A DNA stretch of 64,000 nt. Origin: Gammaproteobacteria bacterium (lineage in GTDB: Bacteria; Pseudomonadota; Gammaproteobacteria; GCA-002705445; GCA-002716945). Every line of letters starts with the position of its first letter. The stretch's first letter is position 1. Of the stretch, positions 1 through 10,287 are shown in pieces. A program made the position numbers and the translations under genes. Location of the stretch: assembly GCA_018667355.1 (NCBI GenBank), contig JABIVC010000007.1:62001-126000 (forward strand), given 5' to 3'. The notes beneath the pieces are model-generated. The model worked only from the letters and a program-made list of their open reading frames with translations. It did no database searches and was not told the origin of the DNA.

Positions 1-877
1 ATGATACTGAGTCAAAATCTAATTCAACTAACTTTCCATTTTCTCTAATCAAGGTTTTATCTAACCTATCATTCGAATAGATGCCTTCATAACCAAATCT
101 ATCTCTGTCAGATATCCATGTCTGGTTGATTGCTAAATTCTCAAATGGAACTGCTCTGACAATCTTATTGTTATATGTATGATAGTTAATATTAGAACCT
201 ATACAATCATGAGGAGAGATTCCGCAAATTTGTTTTAAATCCCATGTTCTTGCTTTATATCTATATGGTTTATTATTAAGCGCTCCTACGGGACAAAGAT
301 CAATCATGTTACCAGATAATTCAGATGTAACGCCGCTCTCGATAAAAACATCTATTTTCATATCTTCTCCACGATTCAGTAGCCCAAGTTCTTTAACATT
401 ACTAATCTCTTCGCCAAATCTAACACAGCGTGAGCAATGGATGCATCTTGTCATGTCAGTAGAAATTAACGGACTAATATCTTTATCAACGACTACTCGT
501 TTGAACTGCATATACTTTGAATGGTCGTCTCCATGTTCTAATGATACATCCTGTAATTCACACTCACCTCCTTGATCACATATAGGGCAATCTAAAGGAT
601 GATTAATTAATAAAAATTCCATTGAATTTTTTTGAGCACTCTTTGTTTTTTCTGATTTAGTTGAAATCCTCATGTCTTCTCGCAATGGTGTTGAGCAAGC
701 AGGTTGTGCGTATTTAACTCCTTCTATATCAACTAAACACATTCTACAACTAGCTACTATAGAAAGGTGTTTATGATAACAGAATCGAGGAATATGAACT
801 CCAATCTTGTCACATAGCTCAATAATCGTCTCATCAGGTTTTGCGTTATATTCTTTATTATCTATAAAAACTTTCAT
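1..877 (-). CDS. nuoG: NADH-quinone oxidoreductase subunit G (NuoG), N-terminal part; truncated by left window edge
   Basis: My reverse-strand translation from ATG at 877 gives MKVFIDNKEYNAKPDETIIELCDKIGVHIPRFCYHKHLSIVASCRMCLVDIEGV...CPICDQGGECELQD...TRCIHCSRCVRFGEE, typical NuoG Fe-S motifs; follows nuoF. Confidence 0.96.
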   Translation of the reverse strand, partial: MKVFIDNKEYNAKPDETIIELCDKIGVHIPRFCYHKHLSIVASCRMCLVDIEGVKYAQPACSTPLREDMRISTKSEKTKSAQKNSMEFLLINHPLDCPICDQGGECELQDVSLEHGDDHSKYMQFKRVVVDKDISPLISTDMTRCIHCSRCVRFGEEISNVKELGLLNRGEDMKIDVFIESGVTSELSGNMIDLCPVGALNNKPYRYKARTWDLKQICGISPHDCIGSNINYHTYNNKIVRAVPFENLAINQTWISDRDRFGYEGIYSNDRLDKTLIRENGKLVELDFDSVS

Positions 878-879
878 TA

Positions 880-2148
880 TCAGGAAACCATTGATTCTTT
901 TTTATCTACATAGTACTCAAACTCAGTCCAGAAATTTTTTAAGAAACTTCTAACTGGCATCGCTGCCGCATCGCCTAATGCACATATACAATGACCTTCT
1001 ATTTGAGTAGCTATTCGCTCTAACTGGTGGAGATCATTTTGCGTGCCATGACCTGAGACAATATTTGTTAATATTTTGTATAACCATCCAGTTCCCTCTC
1101 TGCAAGGTGTGCACTGACCACATGACTCTGAGTAGTAAAATCTAGATATTCTATGAAGAACTGATACCATACATGCACTTTCATCCATAACTATTACCCC
1201 TCCGGACCCTAGCATTGAACCAGCTTCAGAAATAGAATCATAGTCCATGTTTACTTGCATCATAATGTCTCCTTTAACTACAGGAACAGATGACCCTCCA
1301 GGTATGACTGCTTTAATTTTTTTTCCATTTAATATTCCTCCAGCCATATTTAATAACTCAGAAAAAGGTATGCCAAGAGGGACTTCAAAATTACCAGGAT
1401 TATTTATATGTCCACTCATGCAAAACATTTTAACTCCTTCAGAATTATCAATACCTAAAGACTTATACCACCCAGATTTATTTAACATGATTTTAGGTAT
1501 GCTTGCGAGTGTTTCTGTATTATTAATAATTGTAGGCTTGCCATATAACCCTTTTATAGCTGGAAATGGTGGCTTTATTCTTGGCATTCCGCGCTTACCC
1601 TCTATTGATTCGAGCATTGCTGTTTCTTCTCCAACAATATATGCGCCAGCACCGATTAAAGCATGGAGATTAATTGTAACGTTAGAGGATAAAATATTTT
1701 TACCTATTAATCTTTCTTTATATGCATCTGATAAAGCTTGTTTGAAAATTTTCCACTGTTCATCCATAAATTCGCCACGTAGGTAATTATAACCAACAGA
1801 TGCTCCTATTGCATAACTAGCTATTAGCATCCCTTCAATTATAGCATGAGGGTTGTATCTCAAAATATCTCTATCCTTGCAAGTCCCAGGCTCACTTTCA
1901 TCTGAATTGCATACTAAATATTTTTGCCCATCTATTAACGGGATAAAAGACCATTTGAGTCCTGTTAAAAATCCTGCTCCTCCCTTTCCTCTCAAGCCTG
2001 AATCTTTAATCTTCTCAATAACTTTTGATTTAGGAGTTTGGTTGTTAATAATATCTTTCCAGGCTTGATAGCCCTGATTATCAATATATGTTTTTAGAGT
2101 ATCAGGCTCTTGCATACCAAATGTTTCTGTACATAACTTAATTGTCAT
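880..2148 (-). CDS. nuoF: NADH-quinone oxidoreductase subunit F (NuoF); start moved to [10 protein letters not shown]
   Basis: GLRGKGGAGFLTGLKW, SDESEPGTCKDRDI, ESCGQCTPCREGTGW motifs; nuo synteny. ORF track starts at 2172, which overlaps nuoE further. Confidence 0.97.
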   Translation of the reverse strand: MTIKLCTETFGMQEPDTLKTYIDNQGYQAWKDIINNQTPKSKVIEKIKDSGLRGKGGAGFLTGLKWSFIPLIDGQKYLVCNSDESEPGTCKDRDILRYNPHAIIEGMLIASYAIGASVGYNYLRGEFMDEQWKIFKQALSDAYKERLIGKNILSSNVTINLHALIGAGAYIVGEETAMLESIEGKRGMPRIKPPFPAIKGLYGKPTIINNTETLASIPKIMLNKSGWYKSLGIDNSEGVKMFCMSGHINNPGNFEVPLGIPFSELLNMAGGILNGKKIKAVIPGGSSVPVVKGDIMMQVNMDYDSISEAGSMLGSGGVIVMDESACMVSVLHRISRFYYSESCGQCTPCREGTGWLYKILTNIVSGHGTQNDLHQLERIATQIEGHCICALGDAAAMPVRSFLKNFWTEFEYYVDKKESMVS

Positions 2149-2635
2149 CAAATTTCTCCAAGATTTTATCAACTCTTTCTAATGTAAGATTCTCATAGTT
2201 TTTATGATTAATCTGCATCATTGGTCCGCCATTACAAGCAGCCAAACATTCAATTTCATCTTTAAGATAGAATTTGTTATCAGAAGTTGATTCACCAACT
2301 TTGATTTTTAACTTTTGCTCAATATGGGTGAGTATCTCATCTGAACCTCTCAACATACAAGAAACATTATTGCAAACTGCGATTACATTTTTGCCTACAG
2401 GGGCTACATTTATCATTGTATAAAAAGTAGCTACCTCATAAATATCTATTTCACTAACAGATAGATAATTTGATAACGCCTTTATGATATCTTTTGTGAC
2501 ATAGCCATGGTTATCGTGTTGTAAAATTAATAAACTTTCTATTACAGCAGACCTCTTTCTATTCGAAGGAAATTTTTTTACAACATTGTCAATTAAGCTT
2601 GCTAGCTCTTTACTAATTTTAAATTCTTGACTCAT
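2138..2635 (-). CDS. nuoE: NADH-quinone oxidoreductase subunit E (NuoE)
   Basis: Thioredoxin-like 2Fe-2S subunit: [42 protein letters not shown]; nuo order. Confidence 0.96.
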   Translation of the reverse strand: MSQEFKISKELASLIDNVVKKFPSNRKRSAVIESLLILQHDNHGYVTKDIIKALSNYLSVSEIDIYEVATFYTMINVAPVGKNVIAVCNNVSCMLRGSDEILTHIEQKLKIKVGESTSDNKFYLKDEIECLAACNGGPMMQINHKNYENLTLERVDKILEKFDDN

Positions 2636-3885
2636 CTGTCAATTTCTCCAAAAACTATATCTTGAGTACCTATAATAGTTACTACATCTGATAGCATATG
2701 GTCTTTGCTCATTTCATTCAAAGCAGCTAGATGAGGAAAGCCTGGTGCCCTTATTTTTAACCTGAAAGGTTTGTTTGCACCATCTGAAATCATATATATT
2801 CCAAACTCTCCTTTTGGAGCTTCGACGGCAGTGTAAACCTCATCTTTTGGTGTACAGAAGCCTTCTGTGAATAATTTAAAATGATGTATTAAAGATTCCA
2901 TTTCAACTTTCATATTCTCTCTGTTTGGAGGAGCTACTTTAGCATCATCTATCATTACTGGTCCCGGGTTATTCTTTAGCCATTCTATACATTGTTTAAT
3001 AATTTTATTTGATTGACGCAGTTCTTCCATTCTAACCAAATATCTATCATATGAGTCACCTGTCTTGCCAACTGGAATATCAAAGTTAACTTTGTCATAA
3101 ACTTCATATGGTTGTTTTTTTCTAAGATCCCAGTCTATTCCTGAACCACGTAACATTGGACCAGTAAACCCAAGCTCTATGGCTCTATCAGGTTCGACTA
3201 TCCCTATACCAACCGTCCTTTGTTTCCAGATTCTGTTATCCGTCAGGAGATTCTCATATTCATCCACGCAACTCGGAAATCTAGAAACAAAATCTTCGAT
3301 AAAATCTAGCATACTACCTTCTCGATTATAATTTTGAATATCTAGTTGATTATTGTCTTTGAAAGATGATTTTACATATTTAGGCATTTTAGATGGTAAG
3401 TCTCTTATAACTCCGCCAGGCCTATAATATGTTGCATGCATTCTAGTGCCTGAGACTGCCTCGTAACAATCCATTAAATCTTCTCTTTCTCTAAATGCAT
3501 ACAAGAAAACCGACATAGCCCCAATATCTAAAGCATGGGCACCAAGCCATAGAAGGTGGTTTAACACTCTTGTAATCTCATCAAACATAACTCTTATGTA
3601 CTTAGCTCTTTCAGGAATTTCAATATTTAGTAATTTTTCAATAGCCAGTACATATGCATGCTCATTACACATCATAGACACATAATCCAATCTATCCATA
3701 TACCCTATAGATTGATTATATGGCTTGGATTCTGCTAATTTTTCTGTTGCTCGATGGAGTAATCCGATATGAGGGTCAGCACTTTTGATAACCTCTCCTT
3801 CCATTTGCAGGACTAGTCTTAAAACACCATGAGCAGCTGGATGCTGTGGTCCAAAATTCATAGTAAAATTTTTAAATTCTTTCAT
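2632..3885 (-). CDS. nuoD: NADH-quinone oxidoreductase subunit D (NuoD)
   Basis: [35 protein letters not shown]; nuo order. Confidence 0.98.
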   Translation of the reverse strand: MKEFKNFTMNFGPQHPAAHGVLRLVLQMEGEVIKSADPHIGLLHRATEKLAESKPYNQSIGYMDRLDYVSMMCNEHAYVLAIEKLLNIEIPERAKYIRVMFDEITRVLNHLLWLGAHALDIGAMSVFLYAFREREDLMDCYEAVSGTRMHATYYRPGGVIRDLPSKMPKYVKSSFKDNNQLDIQNYNREGSMLDFIEDFVSRFPSCVDEYENLLTDNRIWKQRTVGIGIVEPDRAIELGFTGPMLRGSGIDWDLRKKQPYEVYDKVNFDIPVGKTGDSYDRYLVRMEELRQSNKIIKQCIEWLKNNPGPVMIDDAKVAPPNRENMKVEMESLIHHFKLFTEGFCTPKDEVYTAVEAPKGEFGIYMISDGANKPFRLKIRAPGFPHLAALNEMSKDHMLSDVVTIIGTQDIVFGEIDR

Positions 3886-4538
3886 TACTTATCTTCTCTA
3901 ATTACTTTGGGGACTAGTACTCTTGGTGTTATATCCACAGGTTCTTGTATAATTTTTTTCAAAACAGGGTCATATCTGATTTGAGTATTACCGACTAATG
4001 GAAAGTCTTTTCGAAAGGGATGTCCTATAAAACCATAATCAGTCAATAGTCTTCTTAAGTCTGGATGTTCTTCGAATAATATTCCAAACAAATCAAATGC
4101 TTCTCTTTCATACCAATTGGCTGCTGGCCACAATGGAGTTAAAGACTTTATTACAGGCGGTTCGTCACTAAGATAGACTTTTACCCTAATCCTATTATTA
4201 TTTGAAATTGACAGCAGATGATATACAACACAAAACCTATTTTTCATACGAGTATGCTTTGCTTTATGTTCAAATTTTATTCTTCCATGAGATGATGGCT
4301 TGATTCCCCTGCTGTAACCTGTTGATGTTGCTTCCTTAGTACCCCATTCGGTTTCACCATAGGTATAGTAATCTACAGCACATATATCTGTCAGCTGAAC
4401 AAAATCTAATTCTTTATTATTCTTTAGAGTGCTCATTACACCCAGCAATGAGTCTTTATGAGTCTTTATTGTTAAAATATCACTAGATTCTTCTAACTCA
4501 TATTGATCGACAATATGTTTAGCAATTAACTCTTTCAT
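3885..4538 (-). CDS. nuoC: NADH-quinone oxidoreductase subunit C (NuoC)
   Basis: [40 protein letters not shown] motif; nuo order. Confidence 0.97.
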   Translation of the reverse strand: MKELIAKHIVDQYELEESSDILTIKTHKDSLLGVMSTLKNNKELDFVQLTDICAVDYYTYGETEWGTKEATSTGYSRGIKPSSHGRIKFEHKAKHTRMKNRFCVVYHLLSISNNNRIRVKVYLSDEPPVIKSLTPLWPAANWYEREAFDLFGILFEEHPDLRRLLTDYGFIGHPFRKDFPLVGNTQIRYDPVLKKIIQEPVDITPRVLVPKVIREDK

Positions 4539-5035
4539 TTATAGGCCCTGTTAGGGGTATCAGCCACTATAATATTTTTTCTTCTTATCTTATTCTGTAG
4601 TTGCAAGATACCATACAACAATGCTTCAGCAGTGGGAGGACATCCTGGCACGTATATGTCTACAGGAACAATTCTGTCACAACCTCGTACAACAGAATAT
4701 GAATAATGATAATAACCACCACCATTTGCACACGAGCCCATTGATATAACCCATTTAGGGTCAGCCATCTGATCATAAACTTTCCTGAGAGCAGGGGCCA
4801 TCTTATTAACCAAAGTTCCAGCTACAATCATTACATCTGACTGCCTAGGGCTTGGTCTAAAAAGCATTCCAAATCTATCTATATCATATCTAGATGCTCC
4901 AGCATGCATCATTTCTACAGCACAACATGCCAAGCCAAATGTCATTGGCCACAACGACCCTGTCCTGGCCCAGTCAAATAAATTACTTGATTTGGCAAGG
5001 ACGAAACCATCTTTATGTATGTTCTCTAATCCCAT
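4535..5035 (-). CDS. nuoB: NADH-quinone oxidoreductase subunit B (NuoB); start probably [10 protein letters not shown]
   Basis: [46 protein letters not shown]. Confidence 0.97.
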   Translation of the reverse strand: MGLENIHKDGFVLAKSSNLFDWARTGSLWPMTFGLACCAVEMMHAGASRYDIDRFGMLFRPSPRQSDVMIVAGTLVNKMAPALRKVYDQMADPKWVISMGSCANGGGYYHYSYSVVRGCDRIVPVDIYVPGCPPTAEALLYGILQLQNKIRRKNIIVADTPNRAYK

Positions 5036-5382
5036 TCCAATGCTCCTTTCTTCCATTCATAAATAAAACCAACAATTAGAATAAAGAGAAATATTGCCAT
5101 TGAAACAAGCCCATAAATACCAATATCATGAATAACAATTGCCCAAGGGAACAAAAAGGCTATTTCTAAATCAAAAATAATAAATAATATTGCTACTAAA
5201 TAATACCTAATATCAAACTTCATTCTTGTATCTTCAAATGCTTCAAAACCACACTCATAAGGCGAATTCTTCTCTACATCAGGGTTATGAGGGCCAAAAG
5301 TAAATCCGATTCCCAGCATTATACTAGCAAATATGAGCGCAAAGACTAAAAAAATAAATATTGGCAAATACTCTATTAACAT
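5026..5382 (-). CDS. nuoA: NADH-quinone oxidoreductase subunit A (NuoA)
   Basis: 118-aa three-TM protein with SPYECGFE and [15 protein letters not shown]. Confidence 0.97.
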   Translation of the reverse strand: MLIEYLPIFIFLVFALIFASIMLGIGFTFGPHNPDVEKNSPYECGFEAFEDTRMKFDIRYYLVAILFIIFDLEIAFLFPWAIVIHDIGIYGLVSMAIFLFILIVGFIYEWKKGALEWD

Positions 5383-5484
5383 AACTGTTTCATTATATCC
5401 TATAAATATATTACATACTATTATCTAGGCAATCATGTCATTTTAGTGTTATGTAACAGTTTCAAAAATGATAAAATAATATGA

Positions 5485-6060
5485 ATGCATAACACTGAAA
5501 ACCATACTAATACTAACGATATATATGAAAATATATGGGAATGTCTGGATAAAGGTGTAAAAGATAGAGTGTCGGATTATCACACCTTTTCATTAGCCAC
5601 TTCATCAAATGATATTGCTGAGATTAGAACAGTTGTTTTAAGAGGTTATGATAAAGAAAAACAGAGTATAATTTTTCATACAAATAATCTAACGGGTAAA
5701 ATTAATGAGATACGGGATAATCCAAATGTTGGAGCGTTATTCTATGATAAAAAAGCAAAAATACAGATAAGATGCAATGGTGTTGCAGTCATTAATAATA
5801 TGAATCAATTTTGCAAAGATAGATGGGATAAAATGAGTCATCAGTCAAAAGAATGTTATTACCAAAATATAACGCCAGGAAAAATTGTTGAAGACCCAAA
5901 AATAGTTAAAAACCAGTTAGAAAATAAGTTAAGTCAAAATTTTACTGTTATCACAATTAATATAAATAAAATTGATTGGTTATACCTTTCGTCTGCTGGG
6001 CATACTAGAGTCAAATTTATGAAAGAAAATCAATTCTTAGGTCAGTGGATAGCGCCATAG
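5485..6060 (+). CDS. Pyridoxamine 5'-phosphate oxidase-family (PPOX) flavoprotein
   Basis: FSLATSSNDIAEIRTVVLRGYDKEKQSIIFHTNNLTGKINEIRDNPNVGALFYDKKAKIQIRCNGVA is PdxH/PPOX-like. Confidence 0.75.
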   Translation: MHNTENHTNTNDIYENIWECLDKGVKDRVSDYHTFSLATSSNDIAEIRTVVLRGYDKEKQSIIFHTNNLTGKINEIRDNPNVGALFYDKKAKIQIRCNGVAVINNMNQFCKDRWDKMSHQSKECYYQNITPGKIVEDPKIVKNQLENKLSQNFTVITININKIDWLYLSSAGHTRVKFMKENQFLGQWIAP

Positions 6061-6065
6061 TGCTA

Positions 6066-6147
6066 TGCCGATGGCCGGACTCGAACCGGCACGACTCGCG
6101 TCACAGCCTTCTTAGGACTGCGTGTCTACCAGTTCCACCACATCGGC
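6066..6147 (-). tRNA. tRNA-Leu(AAG)
   Basis: Reverse complement GCCGATG..GGTGGAACTGGTAGACAC.G.CAGTC-CTAAGAA-GGCTG..GAC-GCGA-GTC..GCCGG-TTCGAGT-CCGGC.CATCGGC-A folds as a class II tRNA. Loop CTAAGAA gives anticodon AAG. No CCA encoded. Located beside secG, like E. coli leuU. Confidence 0.93.
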
Positions 6148-6151
6148 TAAA

Positions 6152-6475
6152 CTAAGGAAGATTCTTTGTGTCATTAGAATCTAAGGGTGCTGTATTAATT
6201 TGTGTTTTATTAGTATTATCAATCAAACTCTCACTAACAGGTGATGCATTTGAAGCAAAATAAGCGAGAGATAAGCTTGTTAAGAAAAAGGAAAGTGCTA
6301 TAACAGTTGTTATTTTTGTGAGAAATGTTGCGCTACCTTGAGCTCCAAACACTGTTGATGAGGCCCCACTTCCAAATGCTGCTCCAGCATCAGCACCTTT
6401 ACCATGTTGTACTAATATTAGAACAATCAGCGATACAGCCAAGATTATATGTATACTTAATATTATTGTTTGCAT
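6152..6475 (-). CDS. secG: Preprotein translocase subunit SecG
   Basis: [44 protein letters not shown]. Confidence 0.96.
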   Translation of the reverse strand: MQTIILSIHIILAVSLIVLILVQHGKGADAGAAFGSGASSTVFGAQGSATFLTKITTVIALSFFLTSLSLAYFASNASPVSESLIDNTNKTQINTAPLDSNDTKNLP

Positions 6476-6487
6476 GATGTAGTTATC

Positions 6488-7270
6488 TCAAATTGAAGAG
6501 CAAATATCAATAAATTTTTTAGAATTTAATGATGCTCCTCCAACTAATGCTCCATTAACATCAGAAAGAGTTAGTATTGATGATGCATTTAGTTCATTCA
6601 CGCTGCCACCATATATAATTTTAATAGAATTTGTCTTTGTTTTTAATATTTTGCTGAGACTACTTCGTATATATCCATGAACATCGGCAATATCATCTAG
6701 ACTAGGAGTTTTTCCCGTGCCAATAGCCCATACAGGCTCATAAGCAATAATAATTCTACTATGATCAGATTTAATTAAAGCAACAGATTTTGTTAAAGCT
6801 AATTTTAACTGTCTCAAAATAACCCTTTTTGTCAAATTTTTATTATATTCAGTAATAGTTTCACCGACACATAAAATTGTATTAATATTAGATTCCAGAG
6901 ATACTCTAGTTTTGATAGCAATAGTTTCATCGTCTTCCTTGAGAATATGTCTCCTTTCTGAATGTCCCACTAATGCATAAGTACAGTCAAAATCCTTTGT
7001 CATCTTAACAGATATCTCGCCTGTATATGCTCCATTATCAAATGGTGATATATTTTGAGATCCTAAAGATATTTTTTTACGAGAAACCTTGTAATGAATT
7101 AATCTATTTAAAATAGTACCAATATATATAGATGGTGGTAATAATAAAATGTCACATTTAGGTCTAAATTTTTTATAAGATTTAATCAAATCATTAGTTA
7201 ATTTGATTAGGGATTTTGAGTCACCATTTTGCTTCCAGTTTGCAGCGATAAGATATTTTTGATTATTCAT
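6488..7270 (-). CDS. tpiA: Triose-phosphate isomerase
   Basis: AANWKQNG, YALVGHSERRHI, IIAYEPVWAIGTGKTP, IIYGGSVN, GALVGGASL. Confidence 0.97.
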   Translation of the reverse strand: MNNQKYLIAANWKQNGDSKSLIKLTNDLIKSYKKFRPKCDILLLPPSIYIGTILNRLIHYKVSRKKISLGSQNISPFDNGAYTGEISVKMTKDFDCTYALVGHSERRHILKEDDETIAIKTRVSLESNINTILCVGETITEYNKNLTKRVILRQLKLALTKSVALIKSDHSRIIIAYEPVWAIGTGKTPSLDDIADVHGYIRSSLSKILKTKTNSIKIIYGGSVNELNASSILTLSDVNGALVGGASLNSKKFIDICSSI

Positions 7271-8697
7271 ACTATGGTATTTTTATTAATATTATCATAA
7301 AAGTACTTAGAAAGTATTTCTATTTTTTCTTCATTCTGATGCTCTATTAATAATCTAATCAAGTTTTCAGTTCCGGACGCTCTTAATAACAATCTTCCAT
7401 TAGCTCCTATCATTTTTTCTAATTCTGAAAATACTTTGATATTTATCTCATCTTCTAAAAATGCTTTTTTATCAGTGACATTTGTGTTAAATAGTTTACT
7501 AGGAATAGAAATTATTTCATTTTTTAACTGATCTATATCTTTATCTTGCTTGAAAATAACTTCTAATAAATTAATTAATGTAATAATGCCATCACCTACA
7601 TATAAGTTATTTAACATAGGAGACAATACATGACCAGATGATTCGCCGCCAAAAATAGCACCGGACTTTATCATGGCATTTAAAACATTTTTATCTCCTA
7701 CATCTGCCTGTATAAATTCAATATTATTTTTTTTGTATAAATTCTGTATTCCATGATTAGTCATTTTAGTCCCAACAACTGGTTTATTACTCTTACTAAA
7801 AGATTTATGGAAGAGAGCTAAGATATATAGAGTATCATCTCCATTTATTTCCACTCCATATGGAGAAATAAATATTGCTCGATCACCATCACCATCAAGT
7901 GCAACTCCTAGGTCAATCTTTAAATCTTTAGGTTCACGAGTTTCATCATAATCAGTAGTATTTGCATTAATATTATTAAAATCATGTATAAATCTTTTTA
8001 GTGCATCTGTATGGGTAGCGCCACAATCACTATTTATATTTGTACCTGTGGGTTCGTTATAAATAGAAATTATATTAATGAAACTATCTTTAAGTATTTT
8101 ATTTATAATTTTAGATGTTGCACCATTAGCACAATCTACTAATATATTTATTTTTTTTACAGGTAGATTGATATCATTCATTTTCAACATAAAATACTCA
8201 TTGATATAATTAATATAATATTTATTAAATCTATCAGAACAATCAACTTTAGATACTCTTAAGTCTTTACTAATAATATCTTCTTCTTGATTATTATAGT
8301 TATTTTCTATGCTCTTCTCCAAAGCATCATCTATCTTATGACCATGTTGATCAAAAAATTTAACTCCATTATCAGAGTAAGGGTTATGTGATGCTGTTAT
8401 CTGAATCCCAGCATGTAATTCATTAGACAATCCTTCCATATTCATACAGATGCTCAATGCTGGAGTTGGAAACAATCCCGCATAATTAACTTTAGATCCC
8501 TGCGCTAGTATTCCGATAGATAGTGCTGATTCAATATCTGAAGCAGATTCTCTTCCATCATGACTAATATAAACATGGCCAACTTCATCACCGAATAAAG
8601 ATCTGGCGAAAGCATAGCCAATCTTTACTAAGTGCTCATAATTAATTGGTGGCTCATTGAATTTACCTCTTATACCATCTGTTCCAAATAATTTCAT
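7267..8697 (-). CDS. glmM: Phosphoglucosamine mutase
   Basis: LFGTDGIRGKFNEPPI, ITASHNPYSDNGVKFF, ALDGDGDRAIF, GGESSGH, RASGTENLIRLLIE. Confidence 0.97.
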   Translation of the reverse strand: MKLFGTDGIRGKFNEPPINYEHLVKIGYAFARSLFGDEVGHVYISHDGRESASDIESALSIGILAQGSKVNYAGLFPTPALSICMNMEGLSNELHAGIQITASHNPYSDNGVKFFDQHGHKIDDALEKSIENNYNNQEEDIISKDLRVSKVDCSDRFNKYYINYINEYFMLKMNDINLPVKKINILVDCANGATSKIINKILKDSFINIISIYNEPTGTNINSDCGATHTDALKRFIHDFNNINANTTDYDETREPKDLKIDLGVALDGDGDRAIFISPYGVEINGDDTLYILALFHKSFSKSNKPVVGTKMTNHGIQNLYKKNNIEFIQADVGDKNVLNAMIKSGAIFGGESSGHVLSPMLNNLYVGDGIITLINLLEVIFKQDKDIDQLKNEIISIPSKLFNTNVTDKKAFLEDEINIKVFSELEKMIGANGRLLLRASGTENLIRLLIEHQNEEKIEILSKYFYDNINKNTIV

Positions 8698-9512
8698 AAT
8701 TCTTTTCCAATAATATTTTCAACAATGTTTATAGCAATACTTGTTTCTCTCACGTCATGAGTTCTTATAATTTTAGCATTATTTAGTAACGCAATAACAG
8801 CACTTGCGAGTGACCCATGTAATCTATCCTTTACATCTTTATTTAACAAATTACCAATCATACTTTTTCTAGAAATCCCTATTAAGATATTCTGACTAAT
8901 AGTTTTTAGATTCTTTAATTTAAAAAGTAACTCATAATTATGATTAAGTGTTTTCCCGAAACCAAATCCTGGGTCTATAATGATTTTATCTCTTGAAATA
9001 CCATGGGATATACAAAACTTTACCTTATCATTTAAATATGATTGCACTGTGTCAACAACAGAACTATAGGTGGGATTATTTTGCATTGTTTCTGGGCAAT
9101 CAAGCATATGCATCAAACACACATAAATATTATTTGCTTTAATAATATCAATAAATCTTAAATCAGAAAGAGATGATATATCATTTATAATATCAATTTT
9201 ATAAGGTAAAAGCTCAGTTATAACTTCAGGCTTCATTGAATCTATGGAAATAGGTATCTCATAGTTTTCTCTAATTTTTTTAACAACTGGAAGAACTCTA
9301 TCAATCTCTTCTTGTGTTGAGATTCTAGCTGATCCAGGCCTAGATGACTCTCCCCCAATATCAATGATGTCCATACCTTCGGCTATCATTTGTTCAACTT
9401 TAAACATGATGTTATTAAGCGTAGTATACTTTCCACCATCATAAAAAGAATCCGGGGTTATATTCAATATACCCATGACATATGACTTTTTTTTAGTAAG
9501 ATCCAAATTCAT
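8694..9512 (-). CDS. folP: Dihydropteroate synthase
   Basis: VMGILNITPDSFYDGGKY, DIIDIGGESSRPGSA, IIIDPGFGFGKTL, GISRKSMIG. Confidence 0.97.
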   Translation of the reverse strand: MNLDLTKKKSYVMGILNITPDSFYDGGKYTTLNNIMFKVEQMIAEGMDIIDIGGESSRPGSARISTQEEIDRVLPVVKKIRENYEIPISIDSMKPEVITELLPYKIDIINDISSLSDLRFIDIIKANNIYVCLMHMLDCPETMQNNPTYSSVVDTVQSYLNDKVKFCISHGISRDKIIIDPGFGFGKTLNHNYELLFKLKNLKTISQNILIGISRKSMIGNLLNKDVKDRLHGSLASAVIALLNNAKIIRTHDVRETSIAINIVENIIGKEL

Positions 9513-9515
9513 ATG

Positions 9516-10205
9516 CTACATTTTTGAAAGTAAATTAAATTGATCAACTTTTTTCAAAAACTTTTCTTGATATTGAGTAAATTCATCTCCATCAATAATA
9601 AATTCTTGAAATAAAATATCAGGTGGTGGCGTACAAACCAATATAACTCCTTGACATACTTGCGTTTTATAGACTTTATTATGAGCCATCGCATATGCGG
9701 AAATTTGTAGAAAATAATCTTCTATCCACTCTCTTTTTTTTGGTTTATTTGACTGTTTAAAATCAAGTATACTTTGTTTTCCATTATATATACCTGATGC
9801 ATCAGCAGTCCCTGCATATAAGCCGGGGTAGGATAACGTAACTTCTGCGCCCCATAATTCATCTAAGTTAGATATACCATTCTGTATAATTTCTTCAGAC
9901 ATTAATATAGATTCATCAGTATTGACAGAATCAAGGTTTAAACTAACTTGTCCAGTCAAGTAATTCTCGATATGTTTATGCATAGCTGTACCTCTAGATG
10001 ATGATTCATGCATAATTCTATTAGCTTCTTTCTCTCCAACTTTTTGTCTCCACTGTAAAAGTGATTTTTTTTTATGTTCAGATTCAGTCGCTTTAAGTAT
10101 TTCTGTGACAGATGGTAACTTTGTATTATTAATCTCATAATACCGGGCACCATTTACTGAAGTGCGTCTACTGGATGGATAATTGAAAATTTTATTCAAA
10201 AACAT
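9516..10205 (-). CDS. PD-(D/E)XK nuclease-superfamily protein (MGME1/phage exonuclease-like)
   Basis: SSRGTAMHKHIENYL, GTADASGIYNGKQSILDFKQSNKPKKREWIEDYFLQISAYAMAHN: D-x(n)-D-x-K core plus QxxxY motif. Confidence 0.75.
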   Translation of the reverse strand: MFLNKIFNYPSSRRTSVNGARYYEINNTKLPSVTEILKATESEHKKKSLLQWRQKVGEKEANRIMHESSSRGTAMHKHIENYLTGQVSLNLDSVNTDESILMSEEIIQNGISNLDELWGAEVTLSYPGLYAGTADASGIYNGKQSILDFKQSNKPKKREWIEDYFLQISAYAMAHNKVYKTQVCQGVILVCTPPPDILFQEFIIDGDEFTQYQEKFLKKVDQFNLLSKM

Positions 10206-10287
10206 ATTAATCTAATATTCTAGATGTTATTAAATAAAAAGAAAGCATAAGTTCAAAACATTACATGAACTATATAAAAGTATTTAC

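Noticed and set aside
1247-1786. 179-aa + strand ORF antisense to nuoF (also 306..575 antisense to nuoG, 1853..2068)
   Set aside because: Antisense to well-supported nuo genes; low-information translations.
6066-6147. Reading the tRNA as Leu(UAA) by shifting the loop one base
   Set aside because: The shifted loop (CCTAAGA) breaks the anticodon stem, while the CAGTC/GGCTG stem pairs fully in the AAG register.
9956-10153. Alternate-frame short ORF inside the nuclease gene (and 10524..10772 inside ftsH)
   Set aside because: Same-strand out-of-frame overlaps with clear longer genes; no sign of programmed frameshifting.
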